Assembly: GCA_040386595.1 (NCBI GenBank) | Contig: JAZKFE010000091.1 | Location: 44,009-108,008, forward strand | Direction: 5' to 3' | Length of the DNA: 64,000 bases | From: JAKFVC01 sp040386595 | GTDB lineage: Bacteria; Planctomycetota; Planctomycetia; Planctomycetales; Planctomycetaceae | Shown here: piece by piece, positions 44,218 to 54,412 of the stretch | Layout: each line of letters begins with the position of its first letter | How positions within the stretch are numbered: the stretch's first letter is position 1 | Translations under genes and position numbers: made by a program | The notes under the pieces: generated by a model | The model's database searches: none | Seen by the model: the letters and a program-made list of their open reading frames with translations, nothing else | What the model was told of the DNA's origin: nothing

Positions 44218-46050
44218 CTAGGGCGATTTGGCCGCCTCGGGTTTCGTTGGTGCTGGCGTTGCGGACGGAGTGCCCTCGGCTGGTGTCGCGGGGGCGGCTT
44301 CCGCAGCGGGTTTAGTTTCTGCGGGAGGCGTCTCCGGTGTGCCTGTGGCGGGCGCCGCTGGATCGGTAGCGGGTTTCGCTGGAGTTGTTGCACCGTCTGT
44401 CGCCGCGGTTGCTGGAGTTTCGGTGGTTGCGGCCGTCGTGCCAGCGGCAGTCGGCGTCGCTCCAGGGACTTCAGTACCCGTGGCCGCTGGCGTTTCAGTG
44501 GTTGCGGTTGCGGGGTCGGTCGTCGCGGGTGTTGCTCCCGGTGCGCCTTCCGCTCCGGGTTGGCCCGCAGCAGCGAGTTCGGGGGGCAGATACAGAGTGA
44601 TGATGCCGCTTAAGGCCACTGTGACCAAAGCGGGATTAGTCATGGCGTTCTGGATGTCCAGGGGCGTACCTTCAGTTCCCACCCCCGGATTCTCGCCGAG
44701 GTTTCGCATCACCCCAGGCGGTCGCGCGGGGCGTCCGGCGCCTCCCCCCATTGCTCCAATTCCCATTCCCGGCATACGGCCTGCTGCGGGGCCGCGCATG
44801 GGAGCCATTTCTCGGTCACCCCGACGTCCACCACCACCGCCACCACCCATCATGGGGGCACGTCCTCCCCCCATTCCTGCTCCCCCCATTGCTCCCGCCC
44901 CGACAACATTGCTCGTGCCAATGTCATTAAGATCGAGATCGACTGTTTGCACTCGAATCACGCGTATCGGCCATTTGGAATCGCTCAGTTCGGAAATGAA
45001 TTCGGGCAGACAACGATGATCGAGAACGAGTTCCATATAGAACCCGCGGGTCTTGAAGCGGGGAGTTTCTTCGATATAGCGTTTCTTGACCGTCGCTCCA
45101 CCCATTCCCGTCCCTCCTGGACCACCGGGCATGCCACCCGGTGGACTCGGAGGTGCCGTACCCCCCAACGTGGGATCGCCCCCTCCTTCGGGAGTGACTA
45201 CGGGTGCGTCGTCCGAGCCCAGTTGTTCTGCGGGATCGAAGGAAGCCTTCAGCGTATCCGCTCCGCCCGTTCCTCCACCGACCGCGCCCATTCCCGCCCC
45301 CATTCCAGGAGCGCCGGGCATCATACCAGGTATTGCTCCCTCCCCTCCTCCAGCTCCACTAGCTAAGGCTGCGGCGGCTTCTGCCGCGGCAGCTGCACCA
45401 CCGGGTGTGCCACCTCGGAGCTCAAGGAACAGGATCTGCTTGATCTTGGAGTTGACGAGGTTTGTGCTCTCGTACTGTTTATTGATTTCCCGCACACTCT
45501 GCAGCAGCGTGCGATACATCCAGATGTCTTCCTGAGCATCCCACATCTGCTCGGTGCTCGGTGCGACATTGGAGGTCCCCCAGCCCAAATTGGGGATCAT
45601 TTCCAGCGAAAACTCCACCATTCCTTCACCGGTTAGGGGATCAAATGGGGCCGGAATCTGATGCGTGGCGATCAATTCCGGGTCGTAGGCATAACGATAT
45701 TCCGTGCGTGTTCGAGCGGGAATCTCTTTGCGATAACCGGCTTTTTCCACTGCTGCCGCGACGCTTTCGGGCCAGGTCATCAAACTGAGCTGCTGATTCC
45801 AGAGGTATTCGCCGGTCTCTTTGACCTTGCGCTCTTCATCGGCATTCAATGCCAGCACACGATCGGTCCAATTCTTATTCGGACCGGGCTGAGGAATGCC
45901 GGAAAACGCCTTCTTGAGCGTTTCGACACGCGTGGTGTACTCATTCGACATGGCTGCTGTCGCCACCCACCATCCGGTGAGCGGTAAGAGCAGGCATAAT
46001 CCCGAGAGAATCCAGAATTTTTGAGCGAGGATCGGCTTGAGTTTATCCAT
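44218..46050 (-). CDS. Hypothetical single-pass protein of the PilM-complex cluster, Ala/Thr/Pro tail
   Basis: 610 aa. One N-terminal TM segment (about 11-30, FWILSGLCLLLPLTGWWVA) follows the short cytoplasmic MDKLKPILAQ. A helical section with YLWNQQLSLMTWPESVAAAVEKAGY follows, then a Gly-rich stretch with repeated GMGG words. A soluble domain (VLDHRCLPEFISELSDSKWPIRVIRV) resembles the small ferredoxin-like modules of PilN/PilO. The last 120 residues are an Ala/Thr/Pro-rich, probably disordered or glycosylated tail. ATG 46050 has a strong AGGAAG 5 bases upstream. It lies between the PilM-like gene and the 759-aa gene. Confidence 0.68.
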   Translation of the reverse strand: MDKLKPILAQKFWILSGLCLLLPLTGWWVATAAMSNEYTTRVETLKKAFSGIPQPGPNKNWTDRVLALNADEERKVKETGEYLWNQQLSLMTWPESVAAAVEKAGYRKEIPARTRTEYRYAYDPELIATHQIPAPFDPLTGEGMVEFSLEMIPNLGWGTSNVAPSTEQMWDAQEDIWMYRTLLQSVREINKQYESTNLVNSKIKQILFLELRGGTPGGAAAAAEAAAALASGAGGGEGAIPGMMPGAPGMGAGMGAVGGGTGGADTLKASFDPAEQLGSDDAPVVTPEGGGDPTLGGTAPPSPPGGMPGGPGGTGMGGATVKKRYIEETPRFKTRGFYMELVLDHRCLPEFISELSDSKWPIRVIRVQTVDLDLNDIGTSNVVGAGAMGGAGMGGGRAPMMGGGGGGGRRGDREMAPMRGPAAGRMPGMGIGAMGGGAGRPARPPGVMRNLGENPGVGTEGTPLDIQNAMTNPALVTVALSGIITLYLPPELAAAGQPGAEGAPGATPATTDPATATTETPAATGTEVPGATPTAAGTTAATTETPATAATDGATTPAKPATDPAAPATGTPETPPAETKPAAEAAPATPAEGTPSATPAPTKPEAAKSP

Positions 46051-46151
46051 GAGAACTTCCTCGTACGAACAACAAACCACAGTGTCAGGCGGGCGGGCCG
46101 CCCAGACCTTAGGATTCAGTTTTGGTCATCAGATCGGTTGCAAACTCGTTG

Positions 46152-48440
46152 TCAGTTTCCAGCAGCCGGTGGTGTTCCCGGCGGAACAATTGCCGGGGCG
46201 ACGCCAGGGGCTCCAGCTGGAGCTCCTCCTGGTGGTGCAATTCCAGGGGCTGTCATCGGAGCTGTTCCCGGAACCGCACCGGTCGGTACTGCGCCTGGCA
46301 CAGGTGGTGCCCCAGGTGCCGGGGTCGCTCCAGGAGCTGCGGGATCGATGGCACCCTCGGCTGTCGGAGGGGGGGGCTCTGCCGCCAAACGTACGGCGGC
46401 GGGCGTTTCCTTCCACACAAACACAATTTCAAAGTCAGTTTGCCAGATGTTCTCAGCTTTACGCTCATTCAGTGGATCGACGACGCCACCTGGACCCATG
46501 GGGGTCTTGTTCGGACGTGGAGGTCGATTATTGTTGCCAATTCCGGGGGCGACACCGGCGAATCCGCGTGGCCCCATTCCTGCCCCGGGCCCTTCAATAC
46601 CACCCGCCGCGAAATTGGACGGGAGTCCGTTGGGGTACCACAGCTTCTGAGACGGTAGGGACGTTAGCAGCATGGCATGCGAGATGCCCATCTGCCGTAC
46701 GGGGACAACCTGTTGCCGATTTCCGGCCAGGTTGACGGTCACTTGCCATTGCTGCAACGGTCGCAGGAGGTTCTCGATCATGAACCGGTCCTTACCCGTA
46801 TTGAAGTGCAGTCCGCGGAGGGTGAAGACCCAGCCTGGTCCTTCCGGTGGTTTTGCCTTATCTGCTTCGGGTTGGAGGTAGTCGTCGCAGGACGGCAACC
46901 GAAGCTTCAAATCGTCATACCACTTCTTTAGATCGAGCTCTTCTTTACAGGTGATGCTGTAGAGTCGAATACGATTTCTTTTGGTGATATCGAGGTGTGA
47001 CGTTTCCCCTTCCTGGGGTAGGCAGGCGTTGATGGCCTTGTAAACTTCCAGCCACAGAACGCGTCCCGTGGCCGGTTTGACCAGGAACTCGCCTTGCTCA
47101 CGCTGTTCTTTGTTCTTCGCCTCGGCTGTGTCGTATTCGCCCTTCAGCTTTGTCGCTTCGCCTTGAACTTCAGCGACCTTGTCTTCGGACTTCTTCCATT
47201 TGGGGACTTCCACTGTGCTCTTGGCAAACGCAAAGCCCATCGTGGACAGACACAAACCCAGCAGTAGGCAGGCAGCCGTGGCGACCGCCCAAGGCTTCTT
47301 GCGGCGGATCATACGGGCCGTCTTGATTTCCGGCGGCAGCAGGGACGTGCGGATTGTCGTCTGCTTCAGCATCTGCAGACCGAGACCATAAGCCACGGCG
47401 AACGACATCGCATTTTCTTGGAATAGTGGTTGCGACAAAACTGCGTCACCAACCAGCCCAGGAAAGTTCTCGACGCGTTCCACGTCGTACTGCAAATTCT
47501 GTTGCAGAAACTTTTGCAGTCCAGCAAGTTTGAAACCGTTGCCGATGGCCAGGATCTTCTCGATTTTGGCGTCGCGATTGACGCTCGAGAAGAAGCCGAT
47601 CGAGCGTTGGATTTCCGAGACGTAATCGTTGAACACCGGCCGCAAGGCCTGGAACACGGCCTTGGGATCGGGGGCTTTTGTCGCGTTGCACTTCAGGTGC
47701 TCGGACTTGGCGAAGGTCAGCTTCATTTCCTTCGTCAGGGCACGCGTGAACTGATTGCCGCCGATCGAGATATTGCGTTGCCAGATCTTCCGGCCATTCG
47801 AGACCAGCATGGTCGTCGTGTCGGCGCCCATGTCCAACAAGACTGTGTAGCCGTCGCGTTCCAGTACCGGATCGTCGGGCCGTTGTTCGAACTGGTCGTA
47901 GGACATGAAATTGAACATGGCCAGGGACACCGCCTGGATCGTGTCAATTTCCATCCGCAATTCGGTGAACGGCTTCAGATGGTTCTGCAAGGCTTCCTTT
48001 TTCATGGCCACCAGCCCGACTTCGGAGTCGAGCATGTAGCCACCTTCCTGGATCCCGCCACCCATCGTCTGCCAGTCCCAGATCACGTCGTTCAGATCAA
48101 ACGGGATCTGCTGCCGTGCTTCGTACTTGACGATGTCGCCGACCTTGCTGGCTTCCACCGGCGGCAGTTGAATGAACTTCACGATGGACGTGTTGCTGGG
48201 GACCACGAACCCAATCTGTGCCCCGCGCAACTGCGCCGCATTGCGCGTCACGAATGTCTTCAACGCCTCATTGATCAGCTCGGCCGGGATGGCGTCGGGC
48301 TGGCTGAGGATTTTCGGGTGCTGGATGTAGTCGAAGCCGACCGCGATCACCTGCTGTGAGGCTTCGTTGTACCGCAACTGCAGAGCCTTCAATCCGGCCT
48401 GGCCGATATCGATGCCCCAGACGGTTCCTGTTTCAGCCAT
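46152..48440 (-). CDS. pilM: PilM-like actin-fold protein fused to a PilN-like TM domain
   Basis: 762 aa. Residues 1-375 are an actin/FtsA-like PilM: VWGIDIGQAGLKALQL (phosphate-1), LLDMGADTTTMLVSN (phosphate-2) and a late ILAIGNGFKLAGL (adenosine) segment. PilM proteins form the cytoplasmic ring of type IV pilus and type II secretion machines and bind the PilN N-terminus. Here a TM segment (about 383-405) and a periplasmic domain follow in the same chain, like PilN, then a Pro/Gly/Ala-rich tail. The start ATG 48440 has GGGGAGAG 7 bases upstream. The fusion and tail are unusual. The other two genes downstream probably complete the complex. Confidence 0.85.
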   Translation of the reverse strand: MAETGTVWGIDIGQAGLKALQLRYNEASQQVIAVGFDYIQHPKILSQPDAIPAELINEALKTFVTRNAAQLRGAQIGFVVPSNTSIVKFIQLPPVEASKVGDIVKYEARQQIPFDLNDVIWDWQTMGGGIQEGGYMLDSEVGLVAMKKEALQNHLKPFTELRMEIDTIQAVSLAMFNFMSYDQFEQRPDDPVLERDGYTVLLDMGADTTTMLVSNGRKIWQRNISIGGNQFTRALTKEMKLTFAKSEHLKCNATKAPDPKAVFQALRPVFNDYVSEIQRSIGFFSSVNRDAKIEKILAIGNGFKLAGLQKFLQQNLQYDVERVENFPGLVGDAVLSQPLFQENAMSFAVAYGLGLQMLKQTTIRTSLLPPEIKTARMIRRKKPWAVATAACLLLGLCLSTMGFAFAKSTVEVPKWKKSEDKVAEVQGEATKLKGEYDTAEAKNKEQREQGEFLVKPATGRVLWLEVYKAINACLPQEGETSHLDITKRNRIRLYSITCKEELDLKKWYDDLKLRLPSCDDYLQPEADKAKPPEGPGWVFTLRGLHFNTGKDRFMIENLLRPLQQWQVTVNLAGNRQQVVPVRQMGISHAMLLTSLPSQKLWYPNGLPSNFAAGGIEGPGAGMGPRGFAGVAPGIGNNNRPPRPNKTPMGPGGVVDPLNERKAENIWQTDFEIVFVWKETPAAVRLAAEPPPPTAEGAIDPAAPGATPAPGAPPVPGAVPTGAVPGTAPMTAPGIAPPGGAPAGAPGVAPAIVPPGTPPAAGN

Positions 48441-49428
48441 ATCACGACTCTCCCCGGTGGATTGGGATGATGTGTTGTTTTCTGAAGCTTGCGGCCCCGA
48501 TTTTCGAGATGTGCCCTTGGCGATCGCTCGAAAACCAGTGCTATTTGTGCCTTACGTGGAAAAACTCAAATCCACTTGGGGAACCAAATCTCAAGTGACG
48601 TCGTCTACTATAGGCCACTGCAAAGAAGTCAGCTATCTGCTAGAGAAACCTCCAGCAGAAATCCTTAACTTCAATGCCGAAAAGTCTTAACGAATGGATC
48701 AGATAAAATTGATGCGAGCTGTTGCCCATCCGGCGAGCGCCAGAACAGGCTCCGATATTCGAAAGTAACTCTAAATTATCCAACAAGTTGCAACGAGTTC
48801 AAGTCAACTGTTGCGGCCTGCGGAGAATTCACACGGAGCCACCTGTCGCACGTGGCGTCTGTGCCGCGTCCGTGTGTCGTGACCTGGATGAAACAGTTCC
48901 AGTTGCAAGGCCAGTGCCGGTCGTTGATCGACTGTCTCGAAAACCCTTGGCATCGCCGATGGCTCGCGAGCTTTTAGTCAGTGACGAAGCACCAGAATCA
49001 ACTGTTATTGTTGCCGCACGCACTTCTTAGGCAAGGCGTTACATGTGGACTCAACACGAATGATGGGGTGAGTCCTGCGCCCGTTCTTTGGCCGTGCGCC
49101 AAGTTCCATGACATAAGACGAACTGGTTCCCGGAAAGTTCCGGAATTTTCGAAAATCTTTTTTTGCTGGTGGTTTGTGGCGGTTCGATTTGTTGCAAGTG
49201 TTTTTTGGATATGTGCTTGTGGAAAATTAAAAAACTTTCTGTGAATATGGAACTGTGATGGGCCGTCGCCCTCTGGTCGTCGATGACGTCCAATCTCAAC
49301 AGTTGCTGGGAAAAATCTTCGGTTCTGTGGTCGACACTCGCCGCGTTCGGCTGAATCCGGCGCCTGCGGGTGTTATTCTGATAGGCCCTCGGAATTACGC
49401 ATGACCTGACCGCTGGATTGGCAACCTC
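48441..49428. other. 988-base gene-poor region with a plus-strand terminator-like site
   Basis: No gene with coding character is visible; the 102-residue open frame at 48722 looks random. It holds the PilM promoter at the left and the GH38-like gene's promoter at the right. At 49130-49164 a CCGGAA-AG-TTCCGG stem is followed by a small ATTTTCGAAAAT palindrome and seven T, a possible plus-strand terminator for an unseen transcript. Around 49135-49250 the sequence becomes markedly AT-rich. Confidence 0.45.
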
Positions 49429-52304
49429 ATGGCCTACGAAGATCTGATTTTTCTCATTCCCAGCCATAGCCTCGAAGATTTTCCTACCGAGGCCAATGAT
49501 GCCCAGGCGGCCAGCCTGCTCAATTCGTTTATTCTCCCTTGGCACCCGCAACTGATTGCCTCCGCGGGAGTGATTCCGCGCTGCCATCGTGCCGACACGC
49601 CTCCGGAAGTCACGGCCAACCGTCTGTTCATGATCCCGACCAAGAGTCAGGATCTGGTGCCATATAGCTGGATCGACGACGCCCGCCAGAGTGGCGCGAC
49701 CGTCATCATGGAACTTTCCGACCGGCCGGGGATGCTGGCGATCGCGTTGCAGCCGCTGGGGGGCCTGCAGGTCGATCCCGATCTGGCCGCTGACTTTTGG
49801 GCCTTGGGCTTCTGCTACCTGCAGATCGAGTTATTGACCCGCCACATGCGGCATTTTGGAAGTACTGATGAGGTGCACTTCCAGCGCGAAGCCGTTGCGG
49901 CGGCACGTGCGGCCGTGGCCAATGATCCGGAAACGGCGAAGACACGCCTGAAAGTCTGTTTCGAACTGCTCACCGAAGCCCGGGAACGGTTCTATCCCAC
50001 CGACTGTTATTTGATTGACCTGTGCTTGTTGATCCCGCGCCTGGCTGACGAGCATCTGTCCCAAACATTGTTGTCGTTAAAGCCGCTCAGCGTGATGGTG
50101 ACGCCGCAGGATCTGGAAGAGATTGCTCGCGATCACGGCGAGCAGTTGGCGTTGCTCAAAGAAGCCTGGCAGCGGAAGTCTGTGGCCATTGTGGGGGGAG
50201 AATTCCGTGAAGGTCCGTCGACGTTGCTGCCGTTGAATTCACTTCTCTGGCAACTGGAAGCGGGACGCGACATCTATGACCAGTACTTGGGCCGCAAGCC
50301 CACGATCTGGGGCCGTCGGCGTTTTGGATTGATGCCGCCGTGGCCGCAGATTCTGCATCGCAATGGTTACATTGGCAGCTTACATGTGGCGTTGGATGAT
50401 GGGTTTTATCCCGATCAGGAATTCAGCAAGATTCGCTGGGAAGGGACCGCCGGGCAGGCGATCGATGCCATCTCGCGGATTCCGTTAGCCGCCGACAGTG
50501 CGAACAGTTACCTGCGGTTCCCCGTCCGTTTGTCAGAATCGATGGACAACGATTCGGTCGCGGCCGTGTTGTTTGCCCGCTGGCCGGAAGCTAAGTCACC
50601 GTGGTTTGAAGATCTGCGCCGTATGCAGAATTACTCGCCGGTGCTGGGGCGATTTGTCACGCTGGAAGATTACTTCGAACACACCGACAGCGCCAGCCGG
50701 TTGTCGTCCTACGATCCGAACGAATATCTTTCGCCCTATCTGGTCCAGTCGGTGGCCCGGCAAGAGGTCGATCCGCTCGGTCGTTACGTCACCCAATTCC
50801 GGAACCGGCAACGATTCGANNNNNNNNNNTGACGGCCGCCTTACGAGGCCAGCCCCTGCGGAGCACCGAGCTACAGACCGTCGAACGAGCCCTGGAAGAA
50901 GGCGCCGCCGAAGGCACGCCCGAGCAGGCCGCTACGGCAGAAACACAACTCGCCGCGTTCGAACAGACGGCGGGGCAACGGTTGGGAGAATTGATCACCA
51001 GCGGTGGCGGCACACAGCCGGGACTGTTGCTCGTGAATACGCTGGGATTTCCGCGGCTGGCGGTGGTGGAGCTTGGGGCTCACCTATCGCAGCCACCGGC
51101 GATTGGCGGTGCGGTCAAGTTTGTCCAATGGGATGCTCAGCATAAGACGGCAACCGTGGAGTTCCCCGGCTCAGGTTTCGTCTGGCTGCCTCAATCCAGC
51201 GCGACTCAGCCGGCCGCGGCAACCGCCGCACCTTTGGCTGAACCCAACCTACTGCGGAACGAATTCTTCGAAGTTTTACTCAGCGAGGTCTCCGGCGGAT
51301 TGCGGCAACTGAAAAACTACGGTCGCAGTCCCAATCGACTCAGTCAGCAGCTGTCCTATCGCTTTCCTCGAGAACGAAAGATCCCCGCCGCCAATCCGGA
51401 AGAGCCTGATACGAAGTCGTACTACAGCGAGATGCGGGCCACCAGTTCGACCGTCACCAGCACCGGCCCGACGCTCGGTGAAATCGTGACGGAAGGGGAA
51501 CTGTTTGACCAAACCAACAATCAGAAGCTGGCTGGCTTTAAGCAGACATTCCGCGTTTGGCGTGGTCGCCCGATGCTGGAAGTGGAGATCGAAATCGACC
51601 CCGTCAAAATGCCGGACGGGGATCCGTGGACGAACTATATCGGCACTCGATTTGCCTGGAATTCGTCGATCGCCGCGTTGACTCGTTCGGTGCTCGGGGG
51701 AGCCCAGACTGACTGGAAAGATGAGCGTCTCGAGTCTCCGCTGTACTTGGAAATTGCCGACGAAAATCAGCGGACGACGATTCTCACGCACGGCCTGCCG
51801 TTCCATCGCAAGACGGGCGAACGAATGGTCGATTCGATCCTATTGGTGGCGGGTGAGACGTCTCGAAAGTTCCGCTTTACGATTGCCGTCGACCAGGCCT
51901 ATCCGATGCAAGCGGCCCTAGACGCGATCACTCCCACTACGGTGATCCCCACGACAAAAGGCCCGCCACGGTCGGGCAATTCGGGATGGTTCTTCCACAT
52001 CAGCGGGCGCAACGTGCAAATCGTGCAGCTACTGGAATTGATGGAAAATCCCGTCGAGCACACCGACGCCTGGGATTCTCTGGCGACTCAACCCAGCGCC
52101 GCTCCCGGGCAGGGAATGGGCGTGCGATTATTGGAGACCGAAGGGCGTCCGGTGCGCGTCACGTTGCAGTGTTACCGCACACCCAAATCAGCGCGGCAGC
52201 GAGATTTCCAGGGGCGAACGATCACCGATCTGGCCATCCACGGCGACGTCGTTCATGTTGATATGGTGGCGCACGAGATCGCGGACATTGAGTTCCGCTG
52301 GTAA
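49429..52304 (+). CDS. GH38-like glycosidase-family protein, interrupted by assembly gap
   Basis: About 955 aa plus the missing part, split by a 10-N gap at 50820-50829. The left flank reads in frame from 49429 and the right flank reads open in a different frame from 50832 to 52304, so the placeholder size is wrong rather than the gene being broken. The left half is a TIM-barrel-like glycosidase/deacetylase fold (IWGRRRFGLMPPWPQILHRN, VALDDGFYPD). The right half has the GH38 C-terminal style (LLRNEFFEVLLSEVSGGLRQL, VNTLGFPR). Alpha-mannosidases are the nearest well-known relatives. The catalytic nucleophile cannot be placed with confidence, and there is no signal peptide. Confidence 0.6.
50820..50829. 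other. Assembly gap (10 N) inside GH38-like gene
   Basis: Placeholder bases. Flanking frames disagree by one, so the true gap length differs from 10. Confidence 0.98.
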
Positions 52305-52759
52305 ACACGTTTTGTGGGGAAGTGAATAGTTAATGCACAACGTAAATTGAGCAGGCGAGCCCGGCGGCGTCACGCCCCGGGATTCTTCGTGTCGTAGCCT
52401 GACTCTCTGTGTCGGATGTTTTGAACCGTGAGTGAGCGCGATAAGCAAGACGTAGACCTGTTGATAGATCTATCGTTGTCCGGTTCCTAAAGTCCCGAAG
52501 GGNNNNNNNNNNATGCTTATTGTGTCGCCCATTCAGGGCTCAGAACGTTGTACGATGCATTCCGTGGGCTTACGCCCACGGCTAAGTTCTTTCGTCCCTA
52601 TCGGGACTGTTGTGTCTTACTGGATTGGTTTCTCGCGACTGGTTTAAAAAGCCCGATATTTCGAAATTCCAGACACGCCGAATCTCGTGCTGTGCTATGT
52701 TTTGTCCGTGGCTTAGCGAGCCTTGCCCATTCCAATTGTGCCGGGTTGGGCCACTGGAC
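52305..52759. other. Gap-containing intergenic region with hairpin repeats
   Basis: Contains the 10-N gap 52503-52512. Just right of it are two perfect hairpins: CCGTGGGC-TTAC-GCCCACGG (52562-52581) and GTCCC-TATC-GGGAC (52594-52607), in a context (gcccacggctaagttctttcgtccc) that looks like a dispersed repeat. No gene seen. Confidence 0.6.
52503..52512. other. Assembly gap (10 N), intergenic
   Basis: Placeholder next to hairpin repeats, which may have broken the assembly. Confidence 0.98.
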
Positions 52760-53050
52760 TCAGCCAATCGGCGTGGCCCCCGGGGGCGGTTTGCCGTGTC
52801 CGGATTTGATGTGGTCGGCACGTCCCTGAGCGTATTGTTCCGGGGTCAGTTCGTCTTCCGCAACGGTCTCGCCGCGCTGAGCCTGTTCGTAGTATTGCTT
52901 CAGATACGGAATGCACCAGCCGCAACCCGTGCCGGCTCCGCCACATTCGCTGATCTGGCTGGCTCGGCGTGGTTTATACAGCCGGATGTAATTGACGATT
53001 TTGCGTTTCGTCACGTGAAAGCAATAACAAACTTTGTCGTCGAGATTCAT
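52760..53050 (-). CDS. Small BFD-like [2Fe-2S] protein
   Basis: 96 aa. The four-cysteine pattern C8-x-C10 ... C43-GW-C46 (32 residues between pairs), with VCYCFHVTKRKIVNYI and GAGTGCGWC, matches the bacterioferritin-associated-ferredoxin-like [2Fe-2S] domain. A further Cys36 is present. The C-terminal 40 residues are hydrophilic. In other systems BFD supports iron release from bacterioferritin or electron transfer to partner enzymes. The start ATG 53050 overlaps the stop codon of the GT39-like gene as ATGA, so translation is probably coupled. Confidence 0.85.
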   Translation of the reverse strand: MNLDDKVCYCFHVTKRKIVNYIRLYKPRRASQISECGGAGTGCGWCIPYLKQYYEQAQRGETVAEDELTPEQYAQGRADHIKSGHGKPPPGATPIG

Positions 53051-54384
53051 GGTGTCGCTTGTTGGTTTCGCTGAGTTCCCTGTGCGAGAGATCTTACTCC
53101 CCGAGCTGCCAATAACGCGAGGATGGGGACCACGGGGGCTCGCATCCGCATATCGGTCCAATACACCAGATGAGTCAGCCACAAGGTCAGCGGCAGGAGC
53201 AACAGCATACTCCATACTCTCCATTCTACCGCCGACAGTCGCGCCAGGCCGAGCAACATGCCGCAGCTGATCAGCCCGTAGAAGATGGCCGTCCCCCAGA
53301 ACAGGATCTTGGAAGCTCCGGTGGGCACCTTCCAGGGAGCCAAATCCCAGAATCGAATGCCCCGCCAGACGCAAGCGCGGAGAAATGATGCCGGTGTGGC
53401 GCGGATGTGCGACCAGGCCTTTTGGTACATCCAGCGGTCGCGCGACACTTCGTCCGCCGGACGAATCCCCGCCGCGGCCATCTGTGTTTCCAGTTCACCC
53501 TGCCAGCGATTCAGACTGGCTCCTTGCCAGACGGTGCCCCACGGTTGCTCGATGACTTCCTGATAGAACACCGGGTTGTTAGCGAGCAGCAGCGTATAGC
53601 CACCATGTGTGGTGGCAGGGGTGCCTTTGCCGACAATCAGGGCGTTACGCACAACCCAGGGAGCAAGCACTACGGCCAGTCCGATCACGGTCCAGACGGC
53701 GACGATCGCGTTGCTCCAGATTTTCTGGCGACCAACTCCACTCCTCCAATTTTCTGCCGTGACAGCCACCAGCCACACCCCGGCGAGCCCTACTGCCGCG
53801 AGAAATCCGGGACGACAGAGGCAGATCAGCCCGAAGCAGATTCCGTGGAGCAGGGGAGGCCCTGGCCGGGGAACTTGTCGCGTCGTGGCCGGGGCACCGG
53901 GAGAAACATTCCACCCGGCGGGAAATTCGAGCACCACCCAACACCAGAGAGCGACGAGCGCCGCGCACAGCGTTTCCGTCATGGGGAGCGACGTATATTG
54001 CAGCAACAGCGGGTCGAGGGCCACAAATGCGGCCGCGGCATAGCTGGCACAACCCAAGTTCAGCAACTGACCGATGCGCAAGGTCAAACCGGCCGTGATG
54101 GTTCCCAGGACGACTTGGATCAACCCTAAGGTGGTGGTCGTTCCGCCGCATTGGAAAATCGCCGCAATCAGCAGTGGATAGAGTGGCGGACGGTAAGCGG
54201 TCGGATGGGGGGGCTGCCCCATGGAAAAACTGTCACCTGCAGCCAGGTGTCGCGCGATCTCCAGGTAGGCGTCAATGTCTACGTTGAGCCGTGCCCGAAA
54301 GGCCGACCACATGGTCAGCCGTGCGATCAAGGCCACACTGCAGACGGCAAGCATCAAACACCAGTGACGACGAGACGCCTGCAT
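53047..54384 (-). CDS. GT39/ArnT-like membrane glycosyltransferase
   Basis: 445 aa with an N-terminal TM segment, then a soluble loop containing DIDAYLEIARHL and PHPTAYRPPLYPLL, followed by about nine more hydrophobic segments. The acidic residues after the first TM (here in the NVDIDAY segment) and the PPLYPLL segment are typical of lipid-phosphate-sugar-dependent glycosyltransferases of the PMT/ArnT/GT39 group, which act at the outer face of the membrane. The sugar and acceptor are unknown. It starts 28 bases after the VWA gene's stop and its own stop overlaps the BFD-like gene's start, giving a likely operon. Confidence 0.8.
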   Translation of the reverse strand: MQASRRHWCLMLAVCSVALIARLTMWSAFRARLNVDIDAYLEIARHLAAGDSFSMGQPPHPTAYRPPLYPLLIAAIFQCGGTTTTLGLIQVVLGTITAGLTLRIGQLLNLGCASYAAAAFVALDPLLLQYTSLPMTETLCAALVALWCWVVLEFPAGWNVSPGAPATTRQVPRPGPPLLHGICFGLICLCRPGFLAAVGLAGVWLVAVTAENWRSGVGRQKIWSNAIVAVWTVIGLAVVLAPWVVRNALIVGKGTPATTHGGYTLLLANNPVFYQEVIEQPWGTVWQGASLNRWQGELETQMAAAGIRPADEVSRDRWMYQKAWSHIRATPASFLRACVWRGIRFWDLAPWKVPTGASKILFWGTAIFYGLISCGMLLGLARLSAVEWRVWSMLLLLPLTLWLTHLVYWTDMRMRAPVVPILALLAARGVRSLAQGTQRNQQATP

Positions 54385-54412
54385 CAGTGAGGGTTTTCTA
54401 AGCGAAAGAGAA

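Noticed and set aside
44228..45019. Ala/Val/Gly-rich plus-strand frame
   Set aside because: Antisense reading of the Ala/Thr/Pro-rich tail of the minus-strand gene; a low-complexity artefact.
47430..48359. 309-residue plus-strand frame
   Set aside because: Antisense to PilM; no start signal or conserved motif.
48722..49030. 102-residue plus-strand frame upstream of GH38-like gene
   Set aside because: No motif, random composition, no start signal.
49429..52304. Possible pseudogene because the frame changes in the middle
   Set aside because: The change coincides exactly with a run of N, so it reflects unknown gap length; both halves are open.
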